This document shows, in pieces, positions 1-7,514 of a stretch of DNA of 64,000 nt. Source of the DNA: Lysinimonas soli (lineage in GTDB: Bacteria; Actinomycetota; Actinomycetes; Actinomycetales; Microbacteriaceae). Position numbers and translations under genes: made by a program. The stretch lies in assembly GCF_042655435.1 (NCBI RefSeq), contig NZ_JBHSMG010000006.1:36465-100464 (forward strand). The letters run 5' to 3'. The notes below the pieces were generated by a model that worked only from the letters and a program-made list of their open reading frames with translations, was not told the DNA's origin and did no database searches. The stretch's first letter is position 1. The number at the start of each line of letters is the position of its first letter.

Positions 1-43
1 TTCGCAGCTCGGCGATCTCGGAAGGGGTACGCAATTCGATCAC
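1..43 (-). CDS. map: Methionine aminopeptidase type I, N-terminal fragment
   Basis: Only the first 14 codons lie in the window; the gene runs off the left edge. They read (GTG)M-I-E-L-R-T-P-S-E-I-A-E-L-R, which matches the conserved opening of bacterial type I methionine aminopeptidases (MIELRT-x-EI-x-x-R). The enzyme removes the initiator methionine from nascent proteins and uses two metal ions. The metal ligands are outside the window, so the call rests on the N-terminus alone. It is transcribed divergently from rplS, and a TAGGCT box six bases before the GTG suggests a leaderless transcript. Confidence 0.7.
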   Translation of the reverse strand, partial: MIELRTPSEIAELR

Positions 44-49
44 CGCTCG

Positions 50-55
50 AGCCTA
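50..55 (-). promoter_or_regulatory. -10 box of map, leaderless type
   Basis: TAGGCT on the minus strand lies six bases upstream of the map GTG. A transcript from it would begin at or next to the start codon. The same arrangement recurs at about a dozen genes in the window. Confidence 0.5.
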
Positions 56-82
56 TTGGTCCGGACGTCGAGGGGCCTCGCT

Positions 83-112
83 TTGCCCGCGGGCTCGAAG
101 TCATGGCACAAT
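83..112 (+). promoter_or_regulatory. Candidate rplS promoter
   Basis: TTGCCC (83-88) and CACAAT (107-112) with an 18-bp spacer form a plausible sigma-70-type promoter. It would give rplS an untranslated leader of about 140 nt, long enough for an L19-binding regulatory structure. No known leader motif was recognised. Confidence 0.4.
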
Positions 113-257
113 GGTCGTTTGTGCCTGGTCTGGCTCTGCCACAGGGGAGCCGCACAGAGTCCATTCGACGAACTGCGACGGACGCCGGGCACGAATCCAC
201 CTTCTGAATACCGAGAGCACGCGTTCGACCTGTGGCGGTCGCAGAGAGCGAAACACC

Positions 258-605
258 ATGCACATCCTCGACTCCGTCGATGCTGCGTCCCTCCGTTCCG
301 ACATCCCCGACTTCCGTGCCGGCGACAACGTCAAGGTGCACGTGAACATCGTCGAAGGCACCCGCACCCGTATCCAGGTGTTCCAGGGCGTCGTCATCGG
401 CCGCTCGGGCGAGGGCGTCCGCGAGACCTTCACGGTCCGCAAGATCAGCTTCCAGGTCGGCGTCGAGCGCACCTTCCCGGTGCACTCGCCGGTCATCGAC
501 CACATCGAGCTCGTGACCCGCGGTGACGTGCGTCGCGCCAAGCTCTACTACCTGCGCAGCCTTCGCGGCAAGAAGGCCAAGATCAAGGAGAAGCGCGACG
601 CGTGA
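258..605 (+). CDS. rplS: 50S ribosomal protein L19
   Basis: A 115-residue protein, the usual L19 length, beginning MHILDSVDAA. It carries the family core VHVNIVEGTRTRIQVFQGVV and FTVRKISFQVGVERTFPVHSP, and ends in a basic tail (RGKKAKIKEKRDA). L19 sits at the interface of the 30S and 50S subunits. The ATG at 258 was chosen because the longer open frame from 111 adds residues not found in L19. A hairpin follows at 641-675, separating it from lepB. Confidence 0.97.
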   Translation: MHILDSVDAASLRSDIPDFRAGDNVKVHVNIVEGTRTRIQVFQGVVIGRSGEGVRETFTVRKISFQVGVERTFPVHSPVIDHIELVTRGDVRRAKLYYLRSLRGKKAKIKEKRDA

Positions 606-640
606 CGCGTCGTCCGCCCTCCTTCAGCGTCTGAACCACC

Positions 641-675
641 GATCCCGGCTCCAGCCCCAGGCTGCGGCCGGGATC
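641..675 (+). terminator. Terminator after rplS
   Basis: GATCCCGGC (641-649) pairs with GCCGGGATC (667-675) in a nine-base-pair perfect stem with a C/G-rich loop, followed by GTTCGTT. It sits 36 bases after the rplS stop. Confidence 0.65.
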
Positions 676-753
676 GTTCGTTAACACCCAGCGCGTCGCG
701 CGGCCGGATCGGCCAGGCGGGCAACATATGCTTACTGGGACCGCAGGGGTGAC

Positions 754-1656
754 ATGACACAGAACGATGCGCCGTCGGCGCGCAACCCGTTGAGCGCGTC
801 CTCGCTCGACGCCCTCACCGCGACGGCGACCGGCAGCGATCGCGCCGTCGACGCGGGCCCACCGGATGCCGGGGCCGCCGGCCGGGGCGATCGGCCCAGC
901 CGGGGCAAGTCGGTCTGGCGATTCCTGCGCGACATCCTGCTCATCCTGCTCGCGGCGATCGTCATCTCGTTCCTGATCAAGACCTTCCTGATCCGTTCGT
1001 TCTACATCCCGTCCGAGTCGATGGAGGGCACCCTCCACGTCAACGACCGCATCATCGTGAACGAGCTCGTGCCCAAGGTCATGTCGATCCAACACGGCGA
1101 CATCGTGGTGTTCAAGGATCCCGGTGGGTGGCTCCCGCCCAGCACCTCGACCCCGTCGACGAACCCGGTGGCGAGCTTCGTCGACTGGGCGCTCTCGATC
1201 GTCGGCCTGACCGCCCCCGACAGCAACGATCACCTCGTCAAGCGCGTCATCGGCCTGCCGGGCGACAAGGTCGCCTGCTGCAACGCGTTCGGGCAGATGA
1301 CGGTCAACGGCGTTCCCCTCGACGAGCCGTACCTGCAGCTGCCCGCGGGAGTGACGAAGGTCTCGCGTGACGACTTCTCGGTCACGGTGCCTCCGAACTC
1401 GCTCTGGGTCATGGGCGACAACCGCTACAACTCGGCCGACTCGCGGTACAACCGCGACAAGCCGGGCAACGGTTTCGTCCCCTTCGACGACGTGGTCGGC
1501 CGTGCCGTGCTGATCAGCTGGCCACTCGATCGCTGGACCATGCTCGACGACTACCCGCTCGTGTTCGCGGGAGTCGAGTCGGGCGACGGCTCCGGGCAGA
1601 ACAACACCGGCAGGTCGCAGACGCCGACACCCACCTCGACCACGAGCGGCGGCTGA
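754..1656 (+). CDS. lepB: Signal peptidase I
   Basis: A 300-residue type I leader peptidase. A roughly 55-residue polar cytoplasmic N-terminus precedes one membrane span (about residues 58-80). The catalytic serine motif IPSESMEGTL follows at once (Ser89), and the general-base lysine motif LVKRVIGLPGD is at Lys163; GDNRYNSADSR is box E. It cleaves Sec and Tat signal peptides on the outer face of the membrane. The stop overlaps the rnhB start (TGATG), so the two are translationally coupled. A Thr/Ser-rich tail ends the protein. A second, different signal peptidase of Ser-His type lies at 40,214. Confidence 0.95.
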   Translation: MTQNDAPSARNPLSASSLDALTATATGSDRAVDAGPPDAGAAGRGDRPSRGKSVWRFLRDILLILLAAIVISFLIKTFLIRSFYIPSESMEGTLHVNDRIIVNELVPKVMSIQHGDIVVFKDPGGWLPPSTSTPSTNPVASFVDWALSIVGLTAPDSNDHLVKRVIGLPGDKVACCNAFGQMTVNGVPLDEPYLQLPAGVTKVSRDDFSVTVPPNSLWVMGDNRYNSADSRYNRDKPGNGFVPFDDVVGRAVLISWPLDRWTMLDDYPLVFAGVESGDGSGQNNTGRSQTPTPTSTTSGG

Positions 1657-2360
1657 TGGTCGTCGCCGATCCGACGCTCCGCGTGGAGCGCGCGATGCTC
1701 CGCGAGGGTGCCGCGCTCGTGATCGGCTGCGACGAGGTCGGCCGCGGAGCCATCGCCGGCCCGGTCGCAGTGGGTCTCAGCGTGTTCGGCGGTCGCCCTG
1801 GTGGTGCGCCGAAGGGCCTGCGCGACTCGAAGATGCTCAGCGAGGCCAAGCGCGAAGAGCTCTTCCCGCTCGTCGGCGCGTGGAGCCTGCACTCGGCGGT
1901 CGGTCTCGCCTCCAACGAGGAGGTCGAGCGGATCGGCATCGTGGCCGCCCTCGGGCTCTCGGCCGCCCGTGCGCTCGCGCAGCTGCACGACGACGGAGTC
2001 GAGATGGCGGGTGCCGTCGTGCTGCTCGACGGCTCGCACGACTGGTTGACGCCGGCGATCGGACGTGGTGGGGCGATTCCGGATGGCGCGCCGCGGCCGA
2101 CCGTGACGACCCGGGCCAAGGCCGACCGGGACTGCGCTGTCGTGGCCGCGGCATCCGTGCTCGCCAAGGTGCATCGTGACCGCCTGATGATCGAAGCCGA
2201 CGCCGTGCACCCCGGGTACCACTGGTCCGGGAACAAGGGCTATGCGAGCGCGGAGCACTACGCGGCGATCGACGAACTGGGCCCGAGCCCTCTGCACCGC
2301 TGGAGTTGGCTGCGGCAGCCCGCACTGCTCGACGCAGAGGGAACCGAGGCGGTCGCCTAG
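1656..2360 (+). CDS. rnhB: Ribonuclease HII
   Basis: A 234-residue RNase HII, which cuts the RNA strand of RNA-DNA hybrids and single ribonucleotides in DNA. The metal-binding DE pair is in IGCDEVGRGAIAGPV (Asp26, Glu27). Further acidic ligands lie in LLDGSHDW and AKADRDCAVVAAASVLAK, and NKGYASAEHYAAI is a family signature. It overlaps lepB by one base. Its TAG stop doubles as the first bases of the -10 box of the next gene. Confidence 0.95.
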   Translation: MVVADPTLRVERAMLREGAALVIGCDEVGRGAIAGPVAVGLSVFGGRPGGAPKGLRDSKMLSEAKREELFPLVGAWSLHSAVGLASNEEVERIGIVAALGLSAARALAQLHDDGVEMAGAVVLLDGSHDWLTPAIGRGGAIPDGAPRPTVTTRAKADRDCAVVAAASVLAKVHRDRLMIEADAVHPGYHWSGNKGYASAEHYAAIDELGPSPLHRWSWLRQPALLDAEGTEAVA

Positions 2361-2363
2361 ACT
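2358..2363 (+). promoter_or_regulatory. -10 box of the DUF2469 gene, overlapping the rnhB stop
   Basis: TAGACT starts with the TAG stop of rnhB and ends seven bases before the ATG at 2371. It would give a leaderless transcript for the DUF2469 gene independent of lepB-rnhB. Confidence 0.5.
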
Positions 2364-2370
2364 CGATCCG

Positions 2371-2694
2371 ATGGACGAGGACGAGTTCGAAGACTACGAC
2401 CGTGAGGTCGAACTGGCTCTCTACCGCGAGTACCGCGACGTGGTGGGGCAGTTCAAGTACGTGGTCGAGACCGAGCGGCGTTTCTACCTCGCCAACGAGG
2501 TGAACCTCGAGCGGCACGACACCGAGAACGACTTCTACTTCGAGCTCACGATGAACGACGTCTGGGTGTGGGATGTCTACCGCTCGGATCGCTTCGTCAA
2601 GAGCGTGCGGGTGCTGACCTTCAAAGACGTCAACGTCGAGGTGCGCGGCGACAAGGATCTCGAACTGCCCAAGGAACTCGCCCTCGACGAGTGA
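2371..2694 (+). CDS. DUF2469 family protein
   Basis: A 107-residue strongly acidic protein (MDEDEFEDYDREVELALYRE) with the aromatic run YVVETERRFYLANEVNLE and NDFYFELTMNDVWVWDVYR. This is the actinobacterial DUF2469 family, which commonly sits directly after rnhB, as here. No function is established and no catalytic motif is visible. It is predicted cytoplasmic, with no membrane segment. The start follows a leaderless -10 box that overlaps the rnhB stop. Confidence 0.85.
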   Translation: MDEDEFEDYDREVELALYREYRDVVGQFKYVVETERRFYLANEVNLERHDTENDFYFELTMNDVWVWDVYRSDRFVKSVRVLTFKDVNVEVRGDKDLELPKELALDE

Positions 2695-2727
2695 TCGGCC
2701 AGGCGAGTGATCGGCCAGAATAGCCGC

Positions 2728-3684
2728 ATGGCCGATGACAATTGGGACCGCGTTCCGATCGAACCGCAGAGCGTCAATGCGCCGCTGTCGCGCTACGCCG
2801 TGTTCCTCGTGCTCACGATCGGCGCGGGTGACGAGGCGCTCGCGCGGGTGAAGAGCGTCATCGGGGATGTCGGCGGCCTGGTGCGCACGGTGGGGTTCCG
2901 CGACCTCGACGGCCACCTCTCGTGCAACGTCGGCATCGGCTCGGACGCCTGGGATCGACTCGGATTCACCGCCCGCCCCGCCCAGCTGCGCCCGTTCTCG
3001 GCGATCCAGGGCGCGGCGCACGACGCGCCGTCGACCCCGGGCGACCTGCTGTTCCACGTGCGTGCGGAGCGCGACGACCTGTGCTTCGAGTTCGAACGCC
3101 TGCTGCTGGATGCGCTTGGCGACGCGGTCACCGTCGTCGACGAGGTGCAGGGCTTCCGCTACTTCGAGGCGCGCGATCTGCTGGGCTTCGTCGACGGCAC
3201 CGAGAACCCCACCGGCCGGAGCATGGCCGAGGCGTCGCTGGTCGGCGACGACGACCCCGGCTTCCGTGGCGGCAGCTACGTCGTGGTGCAGAAGTACCTG
3301 CACGATCTGACCGCATGGGCGGCGATCGACACGAGCGAGCAGGAGCGGATCATCGGTCGAACCAAGGCCGACAACGTCGAACTCGAGTTGCCCGACGGAG
3401 CGCGCCCCTCGCACAAGGACCTCAACACGATCACCGATGCCGACGGGGTCGAGCACGACATCCTGCGCGACAACATGCCGTTCGGGCGTCCGGGTCAGGC
3501 AGAGTTCGGAACCTACTTCATCGGCTACAGCGCCCAGTTGTGGGTGATCGAGCGGATGCTGCAGCGCATGTTCCAGGGAGCGCCTCCCGGGCAGTACGAT
3601 CGCATCCTCGATGTCTCGCGCGCCGTCACCGGAAGCACGTTCTTCGTTCCGCCGATGCCGGTGCTGGAGTCGCTCGCCGATTGA
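2728..3684 (+). CDS. DyP-type heme peroxidase
   Basis: A 318-residue dye-decolourising peroxidase of the B class. It carries the distal GFVDGTENPTGR motif, where the Asp is the acid-base residue. The proximal-heme region is RPSHKDLNTITDADGVEHDIL, with the His in PSHKD, followed by RDNMPFG. Such enzymes oxidise phenolics or porphyrins with peroxide. Some DyPs are encapsulin cargo, but this C-terminus (PPMPVLESLAD) carries no recognisable targeting peptide and no encapsulin gene is near. No secretion signal is present, so it is probably cytoplasmic. The ATG at 2728 fits the family better than the GTG at 2707. Confidence 0.9.
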   Translation: MADDNWDRVPIEPQSVNAPLSRYAVFLVLTIGAGDEALARVKSVIGDVGGLVRTVGFRDLDGHLSCNVGIGSDAWDRLGFTARPAQLRPFSAIQGAAHDAPSTPGDLLFHVRAERDDLCFEFERLLLDALGDAVTVVDEVQGFRYFEARDLLGFVDGTENPTGRSMAEASLVGDDDPGFRGGSYVVVQKYLHDLTAWAAIDTSEQERIIGRTKADNVELELPDGARPSHKDLNTITDADGVEHDILRDNMPFGRPGQAEFGTYFIGYSAQLWVIERMLQRMFQGAPPGQYDRILDVSRAVTGSTFFVPPMPVLESLAD

Positions 3685-3727
3685 GCGCGCGGCGTAGCGG
3701 ATCGTCGCGACGGGAGAGGGGAACGCC

Positions 3728-4546
3728 GTGAAGACCGCACTGCGGGGAGCATCTGTCGTGATCACCGGCGGAGGCTCCGGCCTGGGCCGTCGGATGGCGC
3801 TCGAGGCCGCGCGACGGGGAGCCGTCGTGACCATCTGGGACCTCGCGCTCGACAGCGCGGAGGCGGTCCGCGACGAGATCGTGGCTCAGGGCGGCTCCGC
3901 CCGAGCTGTGCGCGTCAACGTGGCCGACCGCGAACAGGTCGCCGAGGCCGCGCGAGGCACCGGGCCGGTCGACGTCGTGATCAACAACGCCGGGATCGTG
4001 ACGGGCGCGAGCCTGCTCGAGGCGAGCGACGCGCAGATCGAGCGCACCTTCGCGGTCAACACGCTCGCGCTCTACTGGGTCACCCGGGCGTTCCTGGGCG
4101 GCATGACCGAGCGCGGCCGGGGCACGGTCGTCACGATTGCCAGCGCGGCCGGCCTGGTCGGCGTGGCCAAGCAGACCGACTACTCGGCCAGCAAGTTCGC
4201 GGCGGTCGGCTTCACGGAGTCGTTGCGCAACGAACTGCGCACGCAGGGCAGCCCGATCCGCACCCTGATCGTCTGCCCGTACTACATCGACACCGGCATG
4301 TTCGAGGGCGTCGAGACCAGGTTCCCGCGGCTGCTGCCCATCCTCAAAGAGGCGGAGGTCGCGCGCCGGATCGTCGACGGCATCGAGAGCGGCCGCGAGC
4401 AGCTCATCATGCCGTGGCTGGCCCGGGTCATGCCGGCGACGCGCGCCCTGCCGGTGCGGGCGTTCGACCGCACCATGGACTTCTTCGGCATCAACCACAC
4501 GATGGACCACTTCACCGGGCGCGCGGGCGTTCGAAAGGAGTCTTGA
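3728..4546 (+). CDS. Short-chain dehydrogenase/reductase (SDR)
   Basis: A 272-residue classical SDR with the cofactor motif TGGGSGLG (about residues 12-19), NNAG, the catalytic serine region ASAAG and the active-site YSASK. The C-terminal half (YIDTGMFEGVETRFPRLLPILKEAEVARRIVDGI) resembles the SDR16C/retinol-dehydrogenase-like group, so the substrate may be a lipophilic alcohol or ketone. That assignment is an inference. The stop codon overlaps the -35 element of the downstream merR promoter. RBS-like GGGAGAGGGG precedes the GTG start. Confidence 0.85.
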   Translation: MKTALRGASVVITGGGSGLGRRMALEAARRGAVVTIWDLALDSAEAVRDEIVAQGGSARAVRVNVADREQVAEAARGTGPVDVVINNAGIVTGASLLEASDAQIERTFAVNTLALYWVTRAFLGGMTERGRGTVVTIASAAGLVGVAKQTDYSASKFAAVGFTESLRNELRTQGSPIRTLIVCPYYIDTGMFEGVETRFPRLLPILKEAEVARRIVDGIESGREQLIMPWLARVMPATRALPVRAFDRTMDFFGINHTMDHFTGRAGVRKES

Positions 4547-4574
4547 CCTTTCCCCTGGGGACAGGGTTTAGCGT
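4543..4574 (+). promoter_or_regulatory. MerR-type promoter with over-long spacer and dyad
   Basis: TTGACC (4543-4548) and TAGCGT (4569-4574) are separated by 20 bp. Between them lies the dyad CCTTTCCCC/GGGGACAGGG, centred near 4556. A spacer of 19-20 bp with the operator inside it is the hallmark of MerR-activated promoters, where the bound regulator untwists the DNA. The -35 overlaps the SDR stop codon. Confidence 0.8.
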
Positions 4575-4592
4575 CGTTTCTCGGAGGCGCAC

Positions 4593-4979
4593 ATGAGGAT
4601 CGGCGAACTCGCCCGCGAGGCGGGTGTGACCACGAAGACCGTCCGGTACTACGAGTCGGTGGGCTTGCTCACCGCGACGCGGCTGGCCAACGGCTATCGC
4701 GACTACGACGCGGATGCGGTGGCGCTGGTGCGCGAGATCCGCGGCGTGAGCGCGCTCGGCATCCGCGTCGAGCAGAGCCGGCCGTTTCTCGACTGCCTCA
4801 CGACGGGGCACGCCCAGGGCGACGACTGCCCGGATGCCCTGCTCGCCTACCGTGCGGCCATCGCCGAGTTCGACAGTCGCATCGCCGAGCTCACGGCGCG
4901 GCGGGATGCCCTGCGCGAGCTGCTCGAGAGCGCGAGCGCGCGTCCCGAGGCCCGCTGCGAGTTCTCGCCCGCGCACTGA
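4593..4979 (+). CDS. MerR family regulator
   Basis: A 128-residue regulator. The N-terminal winged helix is typical (MRIGELAREAGVTTKTVRYYESVGLL...NGYRDYD), followed by a dimerisation helix (residues about 80-115). Two cysteines flank a short loop in FLDCLTTGHAQGDDCPD and a third lies near the C-terminus (ARCEF). These could bind a metal or sense redox state, but the ligand is not known. It probably controls itself and the thioredoxin 38 bases downstream through the long-spacer promoter at 4543-4574. Confidence 0.9.
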   Translation: MRIGELAREAGVTTKTVRYYESVGLLTATRLANGYRDYDADAVALVREIRGVSALGIRVEQSRPFLDCLTTGHAQGDDCPDALLAYRAAIAEFDSRIAELTARRDALRELLESASARPEARCEFSPAH

Positions 4980-5017
4980 TCGTTCCGATCCCATCGTCCC
5001 GACCCCGGAGGCACGCC

Positions 5018-5365
5018 ATGCCCGCACTGCACTCGTCCGTCATCCGTTCGGTCACCGACGCCGATTTCGGCGAGCTCGTGCTCGCGGCCTCCGGCCCGGT
5101 GGTCGTGGACTTCTGGGCCGAGTGGTGCCCGCCCTGCCGGGCGCTGAGCCCGCTGCTCGAGCAACTCGCGATCGCGCATCCGGAGGTCGCCTTCGTCGCG
5201 CTCAACGCCGACGACAACCCCATGACGGCGGAGCAGTACCGGGCGGCGGCGCTGCCGACGATGAAGGTGTTCCGCGGGGGAGAGGTCGTCAAGACCGTCA
5301 TCGGCGCGAAGCCGAAGCCCGCGCTCGAGCAGCTCTTCGCGGAGTACTTCGACCAGAAAGGCTAG
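5018..5365 (+). CDS. Thioredoxin
   Basis: A 115-residue thioredoxin with the full fold signature VVVDFWAEWCPPCRALSPLLEQL (active-site Cys37 and Cys40). The usual GPC of classical thioredoxin is PPC here. The cis-proline is in AALPTMKVFRGGE. It reduces protein disulphides in the cytoplasm. It lies directly behind merR, so it is the likely target of that regulator. Its stop codon overlaps that of the convergent SCO4848-type gene. Confidence 0.93.
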   Translation: MPALHSSVIRSVTDADFGELVLAASGPVVVDFWAEWCPPCRALSPLLEQLAIAHPEVAFVALNADDNPMTAEQYRAAALPTMKVFRGGEVVKTVIGAKPKPALEQLFAEYFDQKG

Positions 5366-5577
5366 AGCAGCACCAGCGCGACGATCGCCGCGATGGCCGA
5401 GACGAGCGCGAGCAGCAGGGCTGCGCCGATCAACACGGCGTGCACGATGAGAAAGCGCGTCGGGCGTCCGTTCGCGTCGCGGGCGCGTTCGTCGCGAGCG
5501 ACCCGGCGGTAGAAGGTCGGCCAGACCAGCACGTTGAAGACCGCGTTGACCAGCAGGAGGACGGCGAGCAGGATCAC
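5362..5577 (-). CDS. Small SCO4848-type membrane protein
   Basis: A 71-residue protein starting with GTG. Two hydrophobic spans (about residues 1-20 and 44-70) flank a basic loop, VWPTFYRRVARDERARDANGRPTRFLIVHAVLIG. It matches the small actinobacterial membrane family known as SCO4848; the function is unknown. It converges on the thioredoxin gene, and the two stop codons overlap. Confidence 0.75.
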   Translation of the reverse strand: MILLAVLLLVNAVFNVLVWPTFYRRVARDERARDANGRPTRFLIVHAVLIGAALLLALVSAIAAIVALVLL

Positions 5578-5649
5578 GTCCCGAGCCTACGTTGCGCTTT
5601 GTGTCGGCCCGACTCCAGGCGGTGTCGGGGATGTCGGATCATGGGGCGC

Positions 5650-7038
5650 ATGACTCGTCAGATCCGCTTCAACGCCTTCGACATGAACTGCGTCGCCCAC
5701 CAGTCCTCGGGGCTGTGGCGGCATCCGGATGACCGCTCCGCGAGCTACAAGGACCTCGGCTACTGGACCGAGCTGGCCCAGCTTCTCGAGCGCGGCACCT
5801 TCGACGGCATCTTCATCGCCGACGTTCTGGGCACCTACGACGTCTACGGGGGCAGCAACGAAGCCGCGATCCGGCACGCGGCGCAGGTGCCGGTCAACGA
5901 CCCCGTGCTGCTGATCTCGGCCATGGCCCACGTGACCGAGAACCTCGGCTTCGGCGTGACGGCCGGCACGGCCTACGAGCACCCGTACCCGTTCGCCCGC
6001 CGGATGTCGACGCTGGATCACCTCACGAAGGGCCGTGTCGGCTGGAACGTCGTCACCGGCTACCTGCCCTCCGCCGCGCGCAACATGGGCGCCGAGGACC
6101 AGCTCGAGCACGACGACCGCTACGACCACGCCGACGAGTACCTGGAGGTGCTCTACAAGCTGTGGGAGGGCTCCTGGGAGGACGACGCGGTCATCCGCGA
6201 TCGGGAGAGCGGCGTGTTCACCGACCCCGCGAAGGTGCACGAGATCGGGCACAAGGGCAAGCACTTCACCGTGCCCGGCATCCACATCTCCGAGCCGTCG
6301 CCGCAGCGCACCCCGGTGATCTACCAGGCAGGCGCCTCGCCCCGTGGGATCGCCTTCGCCGCGGGCAACGCCGAGGCGATCTTCGTCGCCGCGCCCACCA
6401 AGGAGGTGCTGACCTCGACGGTCAAGCGCATCCGCGACGCCCTCGAGGCGGCCGGGCGCGACCGCTACTCGGCGAAGATCTACACGCTGCTCACGATCAT
6501 CACCGACGAGACGCCCGAGAAGGCGCAGGCCAAGTACGAAAACTACCTGAGCTACGCGAGCGAGGAGGGCGCGCTGGTCTTCATGTCGGGCTGGATGGGC
6601 GTCGACCTGTCGGAGTTCGACCTCGACGAGCCGGTCGGCAACGTGAAGAGCAACGCGATCCAGTCGGTCATCGCCAACTTCCAGGAGTCCGCCGACCGCG
6701 GTCGCGAGTTCACGGTGCGCGACATCGCGCGGCACGGCGCGATCGGCGGTCTCGGCCCGCTCATCGTGGGCTCGGGCGAGCAGATCGCCGACCAGCTGCA
6801 GGAGTGGGTGGACGAGGCGGATGTCGATGGCTTCAACCTCGCCTATGCGATCACCCCGGGAACCTTCGAGGACATCGTGAACCACGTGATCCCCGTGCTG
6901 CGCGAGCGCGGCGCCTACCCCGAGTCGTACGCCGAGGGCACGCTGCGCAACAAGCTGCACGGCCGCGGCGACCGGCTGCCCGAGGAGCACAAGGGCGCGG
7001 GGTACCGGGTACAGCTAGCGGGGGAGGGGCCGAGCTAG
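5650..7038 (+). CDS. NtaA/SnaA/DszA-type flavin-dependent monooxygenase
   Basis: A 462-residue LLM-class oxidoreductase beginning MTRQIRFNAFDMNCVAHQSSGLW, a typical family opening. Blocks NLGFGVTAGTAYEHPYPFARRMSTLDHLTKGRVGWNVVTG and RTPVIYQAGASPRGIAFAA are characteristic of the nitrilotriacetate/sulfone monooxygenase group. These enzymes use reduced FMN supplied by a separate reductase, and none is encoded beside it. The substrate cannot be read from sequence. An in-frame ATG three codons upstream (5641) is an alternative start. Confidence 0.9.
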   Translation: MTRQIRFNAFDMNCVAHQSSGLWRHPDDRSASYKDLGYWTELAQLLERGTFDGIFIADVLGTYDVYGGSNEAAIRHAAQVPVNDPVLLISAMAHVTENLGFGVTAGTAYEHPYPFARRMSTLDHLTKGRVGWNVVTGYLPSAARNMGAEDQLEHDDRYDHADEYLEVLYKLWEGSWEDDAVIRDRESGVFTDPAKVHEIGHKGKHFTVPGIHISEPSPQRTPVIYQAGASPRGIAFAAGNAEAIFVAAPTKEVLTSTVKRIRDALEAAGRDRYSAKIYTLLTIITDETPEKAQAKYENYLSYASEEGALVFMSGWMGVDLSEFDLDEPVGNVKSNAIQSVIANFQESADRGREFTVRDIARHGAIGGLGPLIVGSGEQIADQLQEWVDEADVDGFNLAYAITPGTFEDIVNHVIPVLRERGAYPESYAEGTLRNKLHGRGDRLPEEHKGAGYRVQLAGEGPS

Positions 7039-7144
7039 CGGGGCGGGGCCGCCTCCCGTCGTCCCCAGAGGATCGCGCGCCGGATCATCCGGCACTTGGG
7101 GGCGAGAGGGCCCCTCGAGCACGCCCGGGCGGCATTCTCGGACC

Positions 7145-7498
7145 ATGGCCGCGAAAGACGAACTGGGCGCCCGGGGAGAAGACCTCGCCGCGCGCCACCT
7201 GCTGCGCCGGGGGCTGACCCTGCTCGACCGCAACTGGCGGTGCCCGCAGGGCGAGATCGACCTCGTGCTGCGCGACGGCGACGAGGTGGTGTTCGTCGAG
7301 GTCAAGACGCGGTCGAGCGTGGCGTTCGGGCATCCGCTCGAGGCGATCACGGCGGCCAAGCTCGCGCGACTGCGGCGGCTCGCCGGTGCCTGGTGCGAGG
7401 CGCACCCCGGCGCGGGGCGCATCAGGATCGACGCGATCGCCGTCATCGCGCCGCGCGATCTCCCCGCCACGATCGAGCATCTCGAGCGGGTGTTCTGA
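7145..7498 (+). CDS. YraN family (UPF0102) nuclease-like protein
   Basis: A 117-residue protein of the YraN family with a restriction-endonuclease-like core GEIDLVLRDGDEVVFVEVKTRSS. The acidic and lysine residues Glu37, Asp39, Glu52 and Lys54 match the metal-binding pattern of Holliday-junction-resolvase-type nucleases. The cellular role is not established. It heads a tight run with yifB and dprA, a common actinobacterial order. A CATTCT box six bases before the ATG may be a leaderless -10. Confidence 0.9.
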   Translation: MAAKDELGARGEDLAARHLLRRGLTLLDRNWRCPQGEIDLVLRDGDEVVFVEVKTRSSVAFGHPLEAITAAKLARLRRLAGAWCEAHPGAGRIRIDAIAVIAPRDLPATIEHLERVF

Positions 7499-7514
7499 TG
7501 GTCGACTCGTCGGG

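Noticed and set aside
2728..3684. Encapsulin cargo peroxidase
   Set aside because: The C-terminus lacks a recognisable targeting peptide and no encapsulin gene is present.
5587..6990. 467-codon frame antisense to the flavin monooxygenase
   Set aside because: Composition is typical of a GC-rich shadow and the plus strand matches a known family.
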